Positions 19,027 through 29,178 of a stretch of 64,000 nucleotides of DNA are shown here, piece by piece (position 1 is the stretch's first letter; each line of letters starts with the position of its first letter). The stretch is from Agarophyton chilense (taxonomy: Eukaryota; Rhodophyta; Florideophyceae; Gracilariales; Gracilariaceae), in the NCBI GenBank assembly GCA_030374765.1, contig JARGXX010000016.1:496001-560000 (forward strand), in the 5' to 3' direction. The notes under the pieces are model-generated. The model was not told the origin of the DNA and made no database searches. It was given only the letters and a program-made list of their open reading frames with translations. Both the position numbers and the translations under genes were made by a program.

Positions 19027-20954
19027 TTATGATCCCAATGAGCGTGCGGCCGGTATGCAATATGTCGCCAATATTTCGCGCTCTTCGCCAAATGCGGCGC
19101 GTCTGTCGATGATTATAGTATCATCCCTGTCGAGCTCAAAGCGAAGATCCCGGACTTCACGAGGACAAGCATCTACCAAGCTTGCAAGGTGCTTCAGGCT
19201 GTTAATTGGTTGGGTGTTCAGCCTCAGCAACACCTTAATTTCAGGTGCACTATCGTTCTCATACCCGCTGGTACAGCTTGCCGATAAGATCTGTGTAAGC
19301 AGCACCACTTCGACACGTCCTGCCCGTGTCTTGGTTCCATTGTAATAGAGCTCTATCAAAGGAACCGGAGCTTCAAACAGCCAACACCGCCCGTAAACAG
19401 ATCGCAGAAACGGTTCACTGAGTGATTGGAATACGAGACCTCCACAGATCATATATTCGGGTTGCCGCCTTTCCAGGTGACGAGCATCGTGAATGGGGAC
19501 AAGACAATGTTCTTGCATTCTGGACAGTTTGTACGATTCTTCATGCTCTTTTCCACCCCTCTGGAACGTTACGGTAACGGTGTCATCAGAGAATTTGTTT
19601 GTCACCATATAATCAAGATCAATTCTTTCTCCATGCCGGAAAGGTATCGTCCCAGCGTTTGATATACTGATTCCATCTATATGTGTTACAACATCGCCCT
19701 TCTTAAGGACTCGAGCTGCATCGACTGTCTCTGCAACCCACTTCACGAGGATTCCTGATGTACAAGCCTGCATTCCATAAGCTCGACGGATATATGGGTT
19801 CTCCATTTTTTGCCAATGAAACCCACAAAATGGAAACCCTGTATATTTTTGGTGTTGCTCTATATCATCGAGGAAATGGTTGACGACAGAGAACGGAATG
19901 AAGTAACCAACGGAATCCGCCTGAGACGGGTCAACTGATTGGAAGGCAATCCCTGCAAAGATGCAAAAAGAGCTTCGATGTTAGAACTCTAAAACAAGTG
20001 GCTGTGCGCATTGTCATCATGATGGTTAAGGAGAAATGATGTATTACCGATTACTTGCAATTGTTCGTTAATCACTGGGCCTCCGCTACTACCCGAGTTA
20101 ATCTGCGTGGTTACGATAGAAAAACGTTGTCGAGCAGGGTTAGAACCATGGGCTATTCAAAATCGCTGGTGCGTTAAGAAGTCCAAAATACTTACGGCCG
20201 CATCAATCTGAACAGCGAGCAATTCATCCTGGCCGTGAACGTAATGCTGCATTTCCACCCTGCTGCACACACCAGCGGTAACACTTATTTGATTTCCAGG
20301 AGAAGGGTATCCAATTACGCGAACGGCATCCTGTAACTCCGGTAAAGGCCCAGGGCGCAAGAAAAATTTTGAATCGTGACCTTGTTCGAACTCGTCCCAA
20401 AACTCCTTATCGTTGACCTCCAATAAGGCAATGTCGCATTCATTACCGATCGCAATTACCTTGGCTTTATATCTTACATCTGAATACCTTTTTTTCAAAC
20501 GCACGGACGTGTGGTGTTCCACAGCATGCGCGTTTGTTAAAATACGACGTCCCGGAATGATAAACGCGGAAGCTGTTGAATGGCGCTGGGCTGTCATTGC
20601 CCAAGGCAATTCATAATTTGGTTCACAATGCGTGCAGTATACTTTTAGAACAGAATCAAGCACAAAATCGATTGACAGTTTCTTAGTCGGCGGGGGAGAA
20701 GCTGGAGGTTGTTGCGTTTGAGGCACTGGCGACTGAAGAGCCTGTCGCGGAGCTTTTGCTTTAGTTGGAGAGGGTGGTCGTCGCTGCTGCGTTTCGAAAC
20801 GTAAACGAGGTCGAGACAAGAAGGAAGGGCGTGAAAAGTTCAAAAAAGCTGGCACCATTTTGAACAAAGTTGTCGCGGGAAAATTGGTGTTCGGGTCAGA
20901 TCCGAAGCAAAGAGGACGATGAAAGAAGGCACCCGAACCGTCGTATGGCTGCAT
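19027..20954 (-). CDS. Deg9-like serine protease (trypsin-fold plus PDZ), three exons
   Basis: This is a plant-type DegP/HtrA homologue encoded by three exons on the minus strand: 20954-20196, 20102-20048 and 19952-19027. Exon joins are exact: GT-AG introns of 93 and 95 bases, phase 0 then phase 1, that restore continuous family sequence (VQIDAA, then INSGSSGGPVIN, then GIAFQS). The total is about 579 residues. The triad is His143 (LTNAHAVEHH), Asp174 (ECDIALLEV) and Ser259 (NSGSSGGP). Downstream, GYFIPFSVVNHFLDDIE and YTGFPFCGFHWQKMENP are hallmarks of the Deg9/Deg2 branch and lead into a PDZ region (LKKGDVVTHIDGISISN). The N-terminal 90 residues are Pro- and basic-rich, and a second ATG at 20858 (MVPAFLNFSRPSFL) gives a better organelle presequence. 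The role is presumed protein quality control. It is convergent with the SUMO-like gene. Confidence 0.9.
19953..20047 (-). other. Spliceosomal intron 2 of the Deg9-like gene (95 bp)
   Basis: The donor GTAATA and acceptor TTTGCAG give phase 1 and recreate a Gly codon in VIGIAFQS, the conserved Deg sequence. An alternative donor ten bases earlier would break the frame and the conserved residues. Confidence 0.85.
20103..20195 (-). other. Spliceosomal intron 1 of the Deg9-like gene (93 bp)
   Basis: The donor GTAAGT follows the codons for VQIDAA and the acceptor CAG precedes INSGSSGG. Phase 0. Splicing restores the catalytic serine loop of the protease, which is strong evidence for the boundaries. 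Confidence 0.88.
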
Positions 20955-22641
20955 TTAACGTCGAGGAAGTTGATGGAGCACCGTGGTTTTTCTTAATGAG
21001 CAGCAAGCACGTCGTGTAAGTTGTACTAATCAAATACAGCTCTGCTTTCTTTCTTTAGAGGCATACCCTTCGTATATCCTGAACATCACCTGGGGATACG
21101 AAGGGCCATTTGAGGGTGGCGGGATTGGACTGCGGAAATAGTTTCACAAATTCGTAACCCACGGGGCCTTCGAAACAGACGGCGAGAGCAGGCCCTTTCC
21201 ATAGTTACAGTGCCGCTGTTAAAATATGAAGAGGCACATGGAGATACAGCAGATGAAAGCCAAATACAGCGCATAATTCAACCGTCATTTTGATGTGCGA
21301 GCACTGCGCTTTCATCCCCATACTGTACAGTATAATGTAGTACTTCTGTTTCTCTAGCAATGCTCTAGGTGATCCTGGTAACCCTGAACCTTACCCCTCC
21401 CACAACCACAAGTGTGTAAGGCTTAGCAATCCTACCTTCAAATCTGCTTTGCGGAAAATAAAGTTGATCATCATCACACCCGGTTTCAAAACGAAGGAGA
21501 CAAAGATGCCCGAATACGACATTGGATCCGTGCTTCTCTACCGATAAGGAATTTCCAGTGAACGGGAAATCTTTGTAGTGTGACGGGTATACCCTATTTA
21601 AACTATCTTAAATTCAACTCTAATGGAAGGGACGACCATTGCTTTTTTGTTAAGGAAAAACAAATCATAATCACAGATTTTTTTTTCAATGATACAGTCT
21701 TAGACGCGAAAATCACTTCTTAGACACAAGTTGCTAGGTAGGGCAGATTGCCGAGAGTTGCTAGGTCCCTGAAGCAGCGATCTACGGAAATGTCCTCGCT
21801 TAGAAGTCCAAGACGTTAGCCGACGCATTTGCTGTTCCTTTTTGTTTGGTGCTTATCTTGGGCCCATGTGGCAACTTCAAATCGAAATTGAAATCGATTC
21901 CTCATTCCAGGCTTCTCAGAGGCAGAATTTCCACTACCCAAAATTGGTTTCTACTCTGGCTTCCGCAAACACGAAAATGGTCCATGATGTGACCGTGTTG
22001 CGGCCCACTGTTCTAAAGTTCCTCAATCGTTGCAACCCGATCTTTGAACCTTTTTACTGGGAATAGAAAAATGATGTATGAAAGACAAAAGCGCTCTTTG
22101 CACACAGTTCACATGTACCACACTGCTGCTCCTGCCCAAGCCAATTGACCCAGCAGAACGTGTTAAAAATGCTTCCACAGCACCGCCCCAGCACCGTCCC
22201 CCCTTCACTGACACCAAGGTATGGGGTTCAATATGAGCTTTTTTGGAACCAACCGGGGGGATAGGATGAGGGACATCCTTTCAATGAGTATGGGACGATG
22301 TCCTCGTGGTCAGGGCTGGGTTCCGCTAACCGCATGCCAGTCATGGGTATCGATGTAACGAAGAGGCCTGGACTGTGGCTCTACCCGGACCTGTACTTGT
22401 GTTATTTTTAGAACTCAAAACAGCTCGATGTTTAGCTTGACCTGAGTGACATAAGCATGAAATAACTACACGAAACCTTCTCTGCATAGCACATCCTCTG
22501 TGATTAAGATCGTAGCTCATTCACGGCAATACTGACCCCAACAATCAATACCCAGGCTTTGGAATTCTGCTCTCTGAATGAGCATTTGTCATGCGATGAC
22601 CATTCTTTCAACGCATATCCCTTTGGTACCCTTCATGAACT
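20955..22641. other. Intergenic between Deg9-like gene and MSH2
   Basis: About 1.7 kb with no supported gene. A 74-codon plus-strand frame at 21842-22066 has no recognisable features. The left part should hold the Deg promoter and the right end the MSH2 3' end. Confidence 0.4.
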
Positions 22642-25428
22642 TCAGCCTTCTGTCAATAACGCGCTGACATAGGCGTTTTTCTCGAGAAGCAATTTGCTTC
22701 TCAGCGCACGAGCCGATATGATAGACCGTTCTGCTTCCGCTTTTGTGGCGACTGGAAGCTCTCTTACATCCGCCAAGAACTTAGTAATGAGTTTCTGGCC
22801 GGCCTTACGTTCTTCCCCTGATACCTCTGCGAGTTTGACGCGTTTGGTCGGAGCGTTGAAGCCCTCGAGTTCTGCTGCCTTCCGTTTGGCTGCCTCAACA
22901 ACCGTGGACGGAAAGTGTGCCATCTCTGCCACGTTCACACCGAAACTCTGGTCACAAGCACCGGGCTGCACCTCATAAAGAAATGTTAATTTGTTGCTAC
23001 CTGGCTCAGTATAGGCTGAGACATGCACATTCCTTACAGAATGAACGTCCTTTTCGAGTGACGTGAGTTCATAAAAGTGAGTGGCGAACAAACAAACACA
23101 TTTGATCTTGGACGCAATGTGTCTGCTAATTGCGTATGCTAATCCATATCCGTCCATAGTGCCCGTCCCCCGCCCTAATTCGTCAATAATAACTAGAGAC
23201 TTCGACGTAGCTGACTTGAGAATTGCTGCTGTCTCGAGCATCTCGGACATAAACGTAGATATAGCACGGTGCTGGTTGTCTCCAGCCCCGACTCGAGCAA
23301 AGATTCTGTCCGTTATTGGGACTGTAGCCTGAGTCGCCGGCACAAAACATCCAACGTGCGCCATGAGTGTCAAAACACCAGCACTTCGAATGTAAGTAGA
23401 TTTTCCACCCATGTTTGGTCCAGTCACTAACAACAGCGATCCTCCTCCCTCGCCGTCTTCTGATCCACTACCCTCTCGAATCAAACTGAGATCGTTGGAA
23501 ACAAACACGGATGCATCGATCAAATTTTCTTCGACAATGGGATGGCGTGACCCTTTGATGACCAAGCTGCAACCAGCTGGTTTGATTTCAGGGCGACAAT
23601 ATTCACCTCGCCCTTCGGCTGCCACTGTGGCAAACGCACACAAGACATCCAGCTCCGCGATAATTGCGGACACATCAAGGAACACTTCAATGTAGGTTCC
23701 AGCAACTTCCAACGTCTTGATGCGCATCTCACTTTCTCGTTGGCGGTACTGGTCAGCAATCTCTTGGTAAGCTGACGATAATCTTTGTAACCCCCTAGTC
23801 TGAAATCGCACTCCGTCCTTTCTCGTCTCCAGTACTACAAACTGCTTTTTCCCGCGAATGAGTTTCTCCTCTTTCCGCGTAAGTCGGAAAAAGTAACCCA
23901 GGTTATCCTTCTTTTCGAGCTTGAGTGAATCGTTCTTCAGCCCAGATATAGAATTCATTGCTTTCTGATACTCAGTGTCTACATCACTTAAGATATTATC
24001 TTGCTGCTCTCGAAGTTCCTGGAGGTCGGGGTGAACCGAAGGGCTAAGCACAAACTCTCCATTTTCAATTTGTTCGAGATCAATTGTCGTTTCGACCAAC
24101 GCTTCGAAGTTTCCAAGCTCCGATGCCAGTTTTCTAAGAGGATCAGAGAAACGCTCTTTCAACAGGGGATTACGATCATCACTAACGAGTTCATCACAAA
24201 GAAACGGAAGGCGGATAGAACATTGGTAGAGCCGAACAACATCCTGCAATGATGCTCTGGCACCATTATTCTTTGTAAAGCGAGCACACAACACGCTCAG
24301 GTCTGGCAACTTGTTCAAATGATCGTCGAGAATTGCTTCGCGACGGCGTTGATTGCAAAGAAATGCATGCACAATATCCAGGCGTTCATTAATGGCATCG
24401 ATGTCTTGTAGAGGTTGTGAGAGCCACCTACGCAACAGACGCGAGCCCATGGCACTCTTTGTTTTCTTCAGGAGTCCGAACAGGCTCGCCCTGTGACCAC
24501 CATCTCCAGGGTAAGGAAGTATATTCAACGCGCGAATAGCTGCATTGTCGAGATGCATGTAAGCAGACGTGGTGAGTTGTTTTATGTTCACACAGCCCTC
24601 TCGGCTTGTGTCCCTCAAAAGACCAATATACTCAATGATAGCACTTATGGCCGACACAGAGACTCGCGTATCCAAAAAGTTGGCGATAGTATGCTTCGAA
24701 CCAACGAGTTTCTCTAAATCTGAAGGGACATCTGCGGGGTCGAAAGAACGTTTGTTGAGAGAGGTAGCTGCGACTCCACATTTGGTGAGAACATTTTGTA
24801 GCTTGGCCATCTCAAAATCAGAAGTATCAGACTCACAAAACAGTGCCTCCCTCGTATTTGTGGCAACTATGATGGTCTCCAAATTGGAAAAGGAATCATC
24901 CTCCATAACGTGCAGAACAGAGAGTGTGGAAGAAACATCATCCCATGAGCAAACACCCATGACTCTCTGGCCTTTTTCCATGAGAATGCGAACACTAATC
25001 ACAGAGCCGTCGTCCAGGGCAGCGCTTCGAGAATCGCCCAACCACGCGTCCAATGAAGAGAGATTTCCAGGCGATGCATCCATCCTAGAAACGATACGGC
25101 CATCGGTGCAGACGCCCCATATGTGTATCTTGAGCCCGTTCTGCAAGGCTAATGATGCCAAAGTACGGGCAGTGCGTATGTCGAAGTGCAACGTGGGCAA
25201 TGGGGGGGATGCTGGAAGGTCTGTTGAAGTGTGGCAGTCATTCGGTAGCAGACGGGCGGCTTTCTGAGTATGGATGGAACCATGAACAGAGTATTGGTTG
25301 TTTCGATGTTCGAAGAGCGCCAGTGTGGATTCGGATGTTAATGCGGAGCTAGCAGCGCGGGCGAAGCGGTTGAGCGTGGCGGGCGCCTCTAGTTGCAAGG
25401 CGATGGCCGTTGGATTGTCGACGGCCAT
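22642..25428 (-). CDS. MSH2: DNA mismatch repair protein MSH2
   Basis: MSH2 is the shared subunit of the MutS-alpha and MutS-beta heterodimers that recognise mismatches and loops. The frame is open from 25521, but the ATG at 25428 (MAVDNPTAIALQLEAP) gives 928 residues, close to the usual 930-960. The order is a connector domain (SNLETIIVATNTREALF), the lever/clamp region, and the ATPase with Walker A GPNMGGKSTYIRS (about 669-681), Walker B VIIDELGRG and an FATHFYELTSL switch. It ends with the MSH2-type helix-turn-helix dimerisation segment (HFPSTVVEAAKRKAAELEGF). It lacks the N-terminal Phe-x-Glu mismatch wedge of MSH6, as expected for MSH2. The usually invariant RGTSTYDG motif reads RGTGTMDG here. 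No intron is seen. The gene is divergent from alkaline phosphatase. Confidence 0.93.
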   Translation of the reverse strand: MAVDNPTAIALQLEAPATLNRFARAASSALTSESTLALFEHRNNQYSVHGSIHTQKAARLLPNDCHTSTDLPASPPLPTLHFDIRTARTLASLALQNGLKIHIWGVCTDGRIVSRMDASPGNLSSLDAWLGDSRSAALDDGSVISVRILMEKGQRVMGVCSWDDVSSTLSVLHVMEDDSFSNLETIIVATNTREALFCESDTSDFEMAKLQNVLTKCGVAATSLNKRSFDPADVPSDLEKLVGSKHTIANFLDTRVSVSAISAIIEYIGLLRDTSREGCVNIKQLTTSAYMHLDNAAIRALNILPYPGDGGHRASLFGLLKKTKSAMGSRLLRRWLSQPLQDIDAINERLDIVHAFLCNQRRREAILDDHLNKLPDLSVLCARFTKNNGARASLQDVVRLYQCSIRLPFLCDELVSDDRNPLLKERFSDPLRKLASELGNFEALVETTIDLEQIENGEFVLSPSVHPDLQELREQQDNILSDVDTEYQKAMNSISGLKNDSLKLEKKDNLGYFFRLTRKEEKLIRGKKQFVVLETRKDGVRFQTRGLQRLSSAYQEIADQYRQRESEMRIKTLEVAGTYIEVFLDVSAIIAELDVLCAFATVAAEGRGEYCRPEIKPAGCSLVIKGSRHPIVEENLIDASVFVSNDLSLIREGSGSEDGEGGGSLLLVTGPNMGGKSTYIRSAGVLTLMAHVGCFVPATQATVPITDRIFARVGAGDNQHRAISTFMSEMLETAAILKSATSKSLVIIDELGRGTGTMDGYGLAYAISRHIASKIKCVCLFATHFYELTSLEKDVHSVRNVHVSAYTEPGSNKLTFLYEVQPGACDQSFGVNVAEMAHFPSTVVEAAKRKAAELEGFNAPTKRVKLAEVSGEERKAGQKLITKFLADVRELPVATKAEAERSIISARALRSKLLLEKNAYVSALLTEG

Positions 25429-26703
25429 ATTGGATGTGTGTGGTTGATGAGTGAGAGGGTCGGCTGTCGATGGCGATGATGGTAGGGAGGACAGGTAGAC
25501 GGCGCAGTGGAAGAGGCACAAAGGGGTTCTGGCGTTGGTGGCCGCCCAAGTGCAAAACGTTTCGGTTTAGAGAGTCACTTTTTGGCGCGAACGACCTCCA
25601 CGTGGCCACGTTGACACCTCCCGTTTCAAGCCCGGAAACGTGTATTTGCAGCTCATGGAGCGGTGTGCACTACATGAAGATCAATCATTGGTTTACTCAG
25701 AACAAGCGAAATCCGCCTATTGCGTGCATATCATGAAACGCACCATTACAGCTGCGCGTTACTCCCCCTCACATCATCACACGTACACCATCACACGTAC
25801 ATCATCACACGTATACATTGCTGTACACAAAGCGCCCATTGTGGTCAAGCTCAGGCAAGTTAATTGGCACAGTTTGGTTGGCTATCGCTGGACCCAGGTG
25901 CCAAAATCGCGACACACGTTCTTAATTCAAGTTAATCTCCGCACCATGCTTCGCGCTGCTCAATCATCGTCATCTCCATCGCCCGTCCGTCAGCGAAGCT
26001 TCTCACTCTAGATGGCCGTCTAAAAGTGCTTGGAGATCAACTAGTCAGCCGAACATCACCGCTGCAGAGCCGCATGAATCGCATCCATTCCAGCTGCCCG
26101 CGTTGCTGCGTGCACCTGGTGTGCCGCAATTGCTGGCCCCAATTCATTCCCGAATTAATGAGTCGCCAAAACACATTGCCTCAAAACCGACAACAACAGC
26201 CCTCTTGTTAACTCTCCCGATGGTTTCGAGCAGCTGTTCTTCACGCCTTCTCTACGATTGATATGAAAACAATAAAATCTCCTGCTGTAAAAACGTTTCG
26301 ATGCGACACTTACCTTACCTTGTTACTTCTGTATTCCCGATCGCCACTTGTCACCCTGACCAAGGCACAATAAACCTAACCGACAGCAAATGTCCCGCAA
26401 AGCTTCTGACTTTGTGCACGGAATACAAATCTGCCGCACCTGTGCAAAAGCAACCCAATGCGCCAAACACCCCAGTTGCGGTTTGCATTGCGCTTTCCTG
26501 ATTGATAGGATTGCCAACAGCGTAACATCCCAGCAACATTCTGTAACTCGTCTTCGTCTGCGAGTTACAATTCCAATTCTGAGCAATATCTCAGAATCGT
26601 TTCATCTCTTCAAAGTGTCCCACATATTCAATCATCGCAAATCCCCATCCACGCCTCTGCCGCGGTCACAAGTAAAAGCTCTCCCAATCGCCATTTTTTC
26701 AAT
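25429..26703. other. Divergent intergenic region, MSH2 / alkaline phosphatase
   Basis: About 1.3 kb. It contains a short imperfect tandem repeat at about 25764-25816 built on the unit CATCACACGTA. No gene is recognised; the frames seen are short and unlike any family. The two promoters must lie here. Confidence 0.45.
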
Positions 26704-29178
26704 ATGAAATCCACCACTCTTGTCTTCGCTTGCGTCACACTTTGTGCTTCTGTAGTCGCCTTGCAGAAGTCTGAGCGCCATTTCGGCTGTCCACCAAGAC
26801 AAAACGTTTGCATATATCCCATTGACGATGCCAACTTGCGCTGCGAAACTTTTTTCGACTTTCAGGTTGCGCTTCACGTTCCCCGCAATGCTTCACTACC
26901 GAACAACTTCCGCCGTGCTTTGGATATTAGGTTAACCCTCCCATCTGGTGATGTACTCACTCCAGAGGCTCTCTTTGGGAAGGAACCGGAGCTCAGAAAC
27001 TGGACATTTGAAGCAGGGGGCGGAACAAGCATTCTGGACTCCTTCTTGGGTCAGGCTGATGACATCCTGGACGGTTTAAACCTTGACCCCAGGCTAAGAA
27101 ATGGCATCCTTCAACTTCTGAGTCAGCTTCGCCAGATTCCGCAAGGCTTCGATTTCGCAGCCACTCTAAGAAGTGGAAACATAGCTGCTCTTCTAAGCCA
27201 GGCTAGTACTATACCTGGGCTCAGCCCTGAAGCCCTGCAAGCCGTATTAGAAAGTGGTTTCCTCGAAACCTTTCTAAGTCAACCAGGTAGACCAAGAGAG
27301 AGCTTTAAGGCTTATGCGGTAATGTATCGAAACGTCATGATCCACAACAAGTACGGAAAGGGTCCTGTCAAGGTCACTGTCTCTGCCCGTGGTGTCACCA
27401 CCGAGGTCACCTATATTGTACGTGAGCCCACCAAGAGACGCGCAAAGAACGTCGTTCTCTTCGTCGGTGACGGTATGGCCCTCCCAATGATGGCCGCCGC
27501 ACGTCTCGTCTCCCGTGGTATGGTCCACGGCAAGTACAAGGACCTTCTGAATATGGAGAAGATGCCGTACTTTGGTCTTCAGAACCCTTCTGGTGTTGAT
27601 TCCATCATCACCGATTCCGCCAACTCAGCTACCTCCATGAACACCGGACAAAAGTCATCTGCCGACGCTCTTGGTGTATATGCCGACTCTGGTGATGATG
27701 ACTTCGCCCACCCGAAGCAAGAGACCATCGCTGAGCATATCAAGCGCAAGTTCGGTATGTCTGTTGGTGTTGTCACCACTGCCGAGATTCAGGACGCCAC
27801 CCCAGCCGCCGTCTGGGCTCATGTTCGTCGCCGCGCTGAAAAGGCCGCTATCACTGCCCAGGCTATCAATGGCTGCAAGGACTGCGTGTTGCCGGTTCAA
27901 CCAGATGTCATCATGGGAGGAGGTGGCAGGTACTTCAAGCCTGATCGCTCCGTCGATGGCTCTGACATGTACATGAACTACTCTGCCAAGGGTTACACCG
28001 TGACTCACACCCGCGCTGAGATGTTGGCAGCCGCTGAAGATGAGAGCACTGAGAAGCTTCTCACTGTATCTCACAACGGAAACATGGAAGTGTGGCTTGA
28101 CAGGAATGTGTACACTGACAACATGGACGATGCTGACAACTCGCCTACGGTTGATGGTCCAGCTCCTGTTGACCAGCCCAACCTGGACGAGATGGTTATG
28201 TCCGCCATCAAGGTCCTTTCCAAGAACGAGAACGGGTTCTACCTCATGGTGGAGGCTGCCTCTATCGACAAATCTGCTCATTCCCTTGATGTTCCTCGCA
28301 CACTTTCTGATTTGATTGAGCTGGATAACACCGTTGGCCAGGTTAAGGCGTGGGCCAAGGACCATGGCGATGATACGCTCATCATTGCCACTGCCGATCA
28401 TGGTCATGGTTTCGATGTGTTTGGTACGGTCGATACCAAGATCTGGGACGATGCTGTAGCTGCAAGCGAGGACAGTCCGGTATCCGATGTTTCCAACTAC
28501 TGCGGTGCTGTTGTGGACAACAATGGCACCGTTTTCAATGCGTCTGTCGAGGAGACTACCGGTATGACTATTCGTGAGGCAAACCGAGCTCGGCGTGCCG
28601 CCATTGGTACCTACTCCGACGCCGGCTACCCTGACTATGTGGACAGTGACGGCGATGGGTTCCCGGATACATGGGACGTGCGTACTACACTTGCCGCTGG
28701 AATGAACAATTTCCCCGACCACACTGAGGATTACAAGGTCTCTACCTCTATCAAGATTCCGGCTCTTCTCACTCGTGCTGGTTTTCTGAACAACCCGCGG
28801 GATGATGCAAATGGAATCTTTCTGTCCGGCAATATTGGTCCGATTCTGAACACTGGTGTGCATACCATGCAAGATGTTGGTATCTTCGGATACGGTCCGG
28901 GCGCTGAGAAGGTTAGTGGCATCATGGACAACACCGAAGTGTTCCACATCATTGCATCTGCTCTTGGTTTCGGGACCGACGGTGAGATGGACACTGATGA
29001 GCATTTGTACAGCGACGTTGTTAAGTGCAAGCATGATGATGAGATGTGCCATTGCGGTGAGGTGGCAGCGGGCTACGCCTGCGCTTGCAACCGAAATGGA
29101 CCGATTGCATTCGTTTTGCCGACCACCAAGGTTTGCTACATTAAAGACGGGAGCGTGATGCCAATGACATTGCAGTGA
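26704..29178 (+). CDS. Secreted alkaline phosphatase (PhoA-type fold)
   Basis: The 824-residue protein hydrolyses phosphomonoesters outside the cell or in the secretory pathway. A signal peptide starts at ATG 26704 (MKSTTLVFACVTLCASVVA). About 225 residues of extra N-terminal sequence without assigned family precede the catalytic domain. The family metal and active-site motifs follow in order: VVLFVGDGM (about 249-257), TDSANSATSMNTG with nucleophile Ser305, LMVEAASIDKSAHSLD, IIATADHGHGF, and GVHTMQDVGIFGYGP near the end. Between the last two is DSDGDGFPDTWD (about residue 646), a thrombospondin-3-like calcium loop unusual for this enzyme. A Cys-rich C-terminus (CKHDDEMCHCGEV, then YACACNR) resembles a small disulfide module. 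Such enzymes in algae scavenge organic phosphorus and are often phosphate-starvation induced; the sequence does not show regulation. Confidence 0.93.
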   Translation: MKSTTLVFACVTLCASVVALQKSERHFGCPPRQNVCIYPIDDANLRCETFFDFQVALHVPRNASLPNNFRRALDIRLTLPSGDVLTPEALFGKEPELRNWTFEAGGGTSILDSFLGQADDILDGLNLDPRLRNGILQLLSQLRQIPQGFDFAATLRSGNIAALLSQASTIPGLSPEALQAVLESGFLETFLSQPGRPRESFKAYAVMYRNVMIHNKYGKGPVKVTVSARGVTTEVTYIVREPTKRRAKNVVLFVGDGMALPMMAAARLVSRGMVHGKYKDLLNMEKMPYFGLQNPSGVDSIITDSANSATSMNTGQKSSADALGVYADSGDDDFAHPKQETIAEHIKRKFGMSVGVVTTAEIQDATPAAVWAHVRRRAEKAAITAQAINGCKDCVLPVQPDVIMGGGGRYFKPDRSVDGSDMYMNYSAKGYTVTHTRAEMLAAAEDESTEKLLTVSHNGNMEVWLDRNVYTDNMDDADNSPTVDGPAPVDQPNLDEMVMSAIKVLSKNENGFYLMVEAASIDKSAHSLDVPRTLSDLIELDNTVGQVKAWAKDHGDDTLIIATADHGHGFDVFGTVDTKIWDDAVAASEDSPVSDVSNYCGAVVDNNGTVFNASVEETTGMTIREANRARRAAIGTYSDAGYPDYVDSDGDGFPDTWDVRTTLAAGMNNFPDHTEDYKVSTSIKIPALLTRAGFLNNPRDDANGIFLSGNIGPILNTGVHTMQDVGIFGYGPGAEKVSGIMDNTEVFHIIASALGFGTDGEMDTDEHLYSDVVKCKHDDEMCHCGEVAAGYACACNRNGPIAFVLPTTKVCYIKDGSVMPMTLQ

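Noticed and set aside
27655-29052. 465-codon frame antisense to alkaline phosphatase
   Set aside because: It is a shadow frame produced by the strong codon bias of the phosphatase gene; its translation has no recognisable domain.
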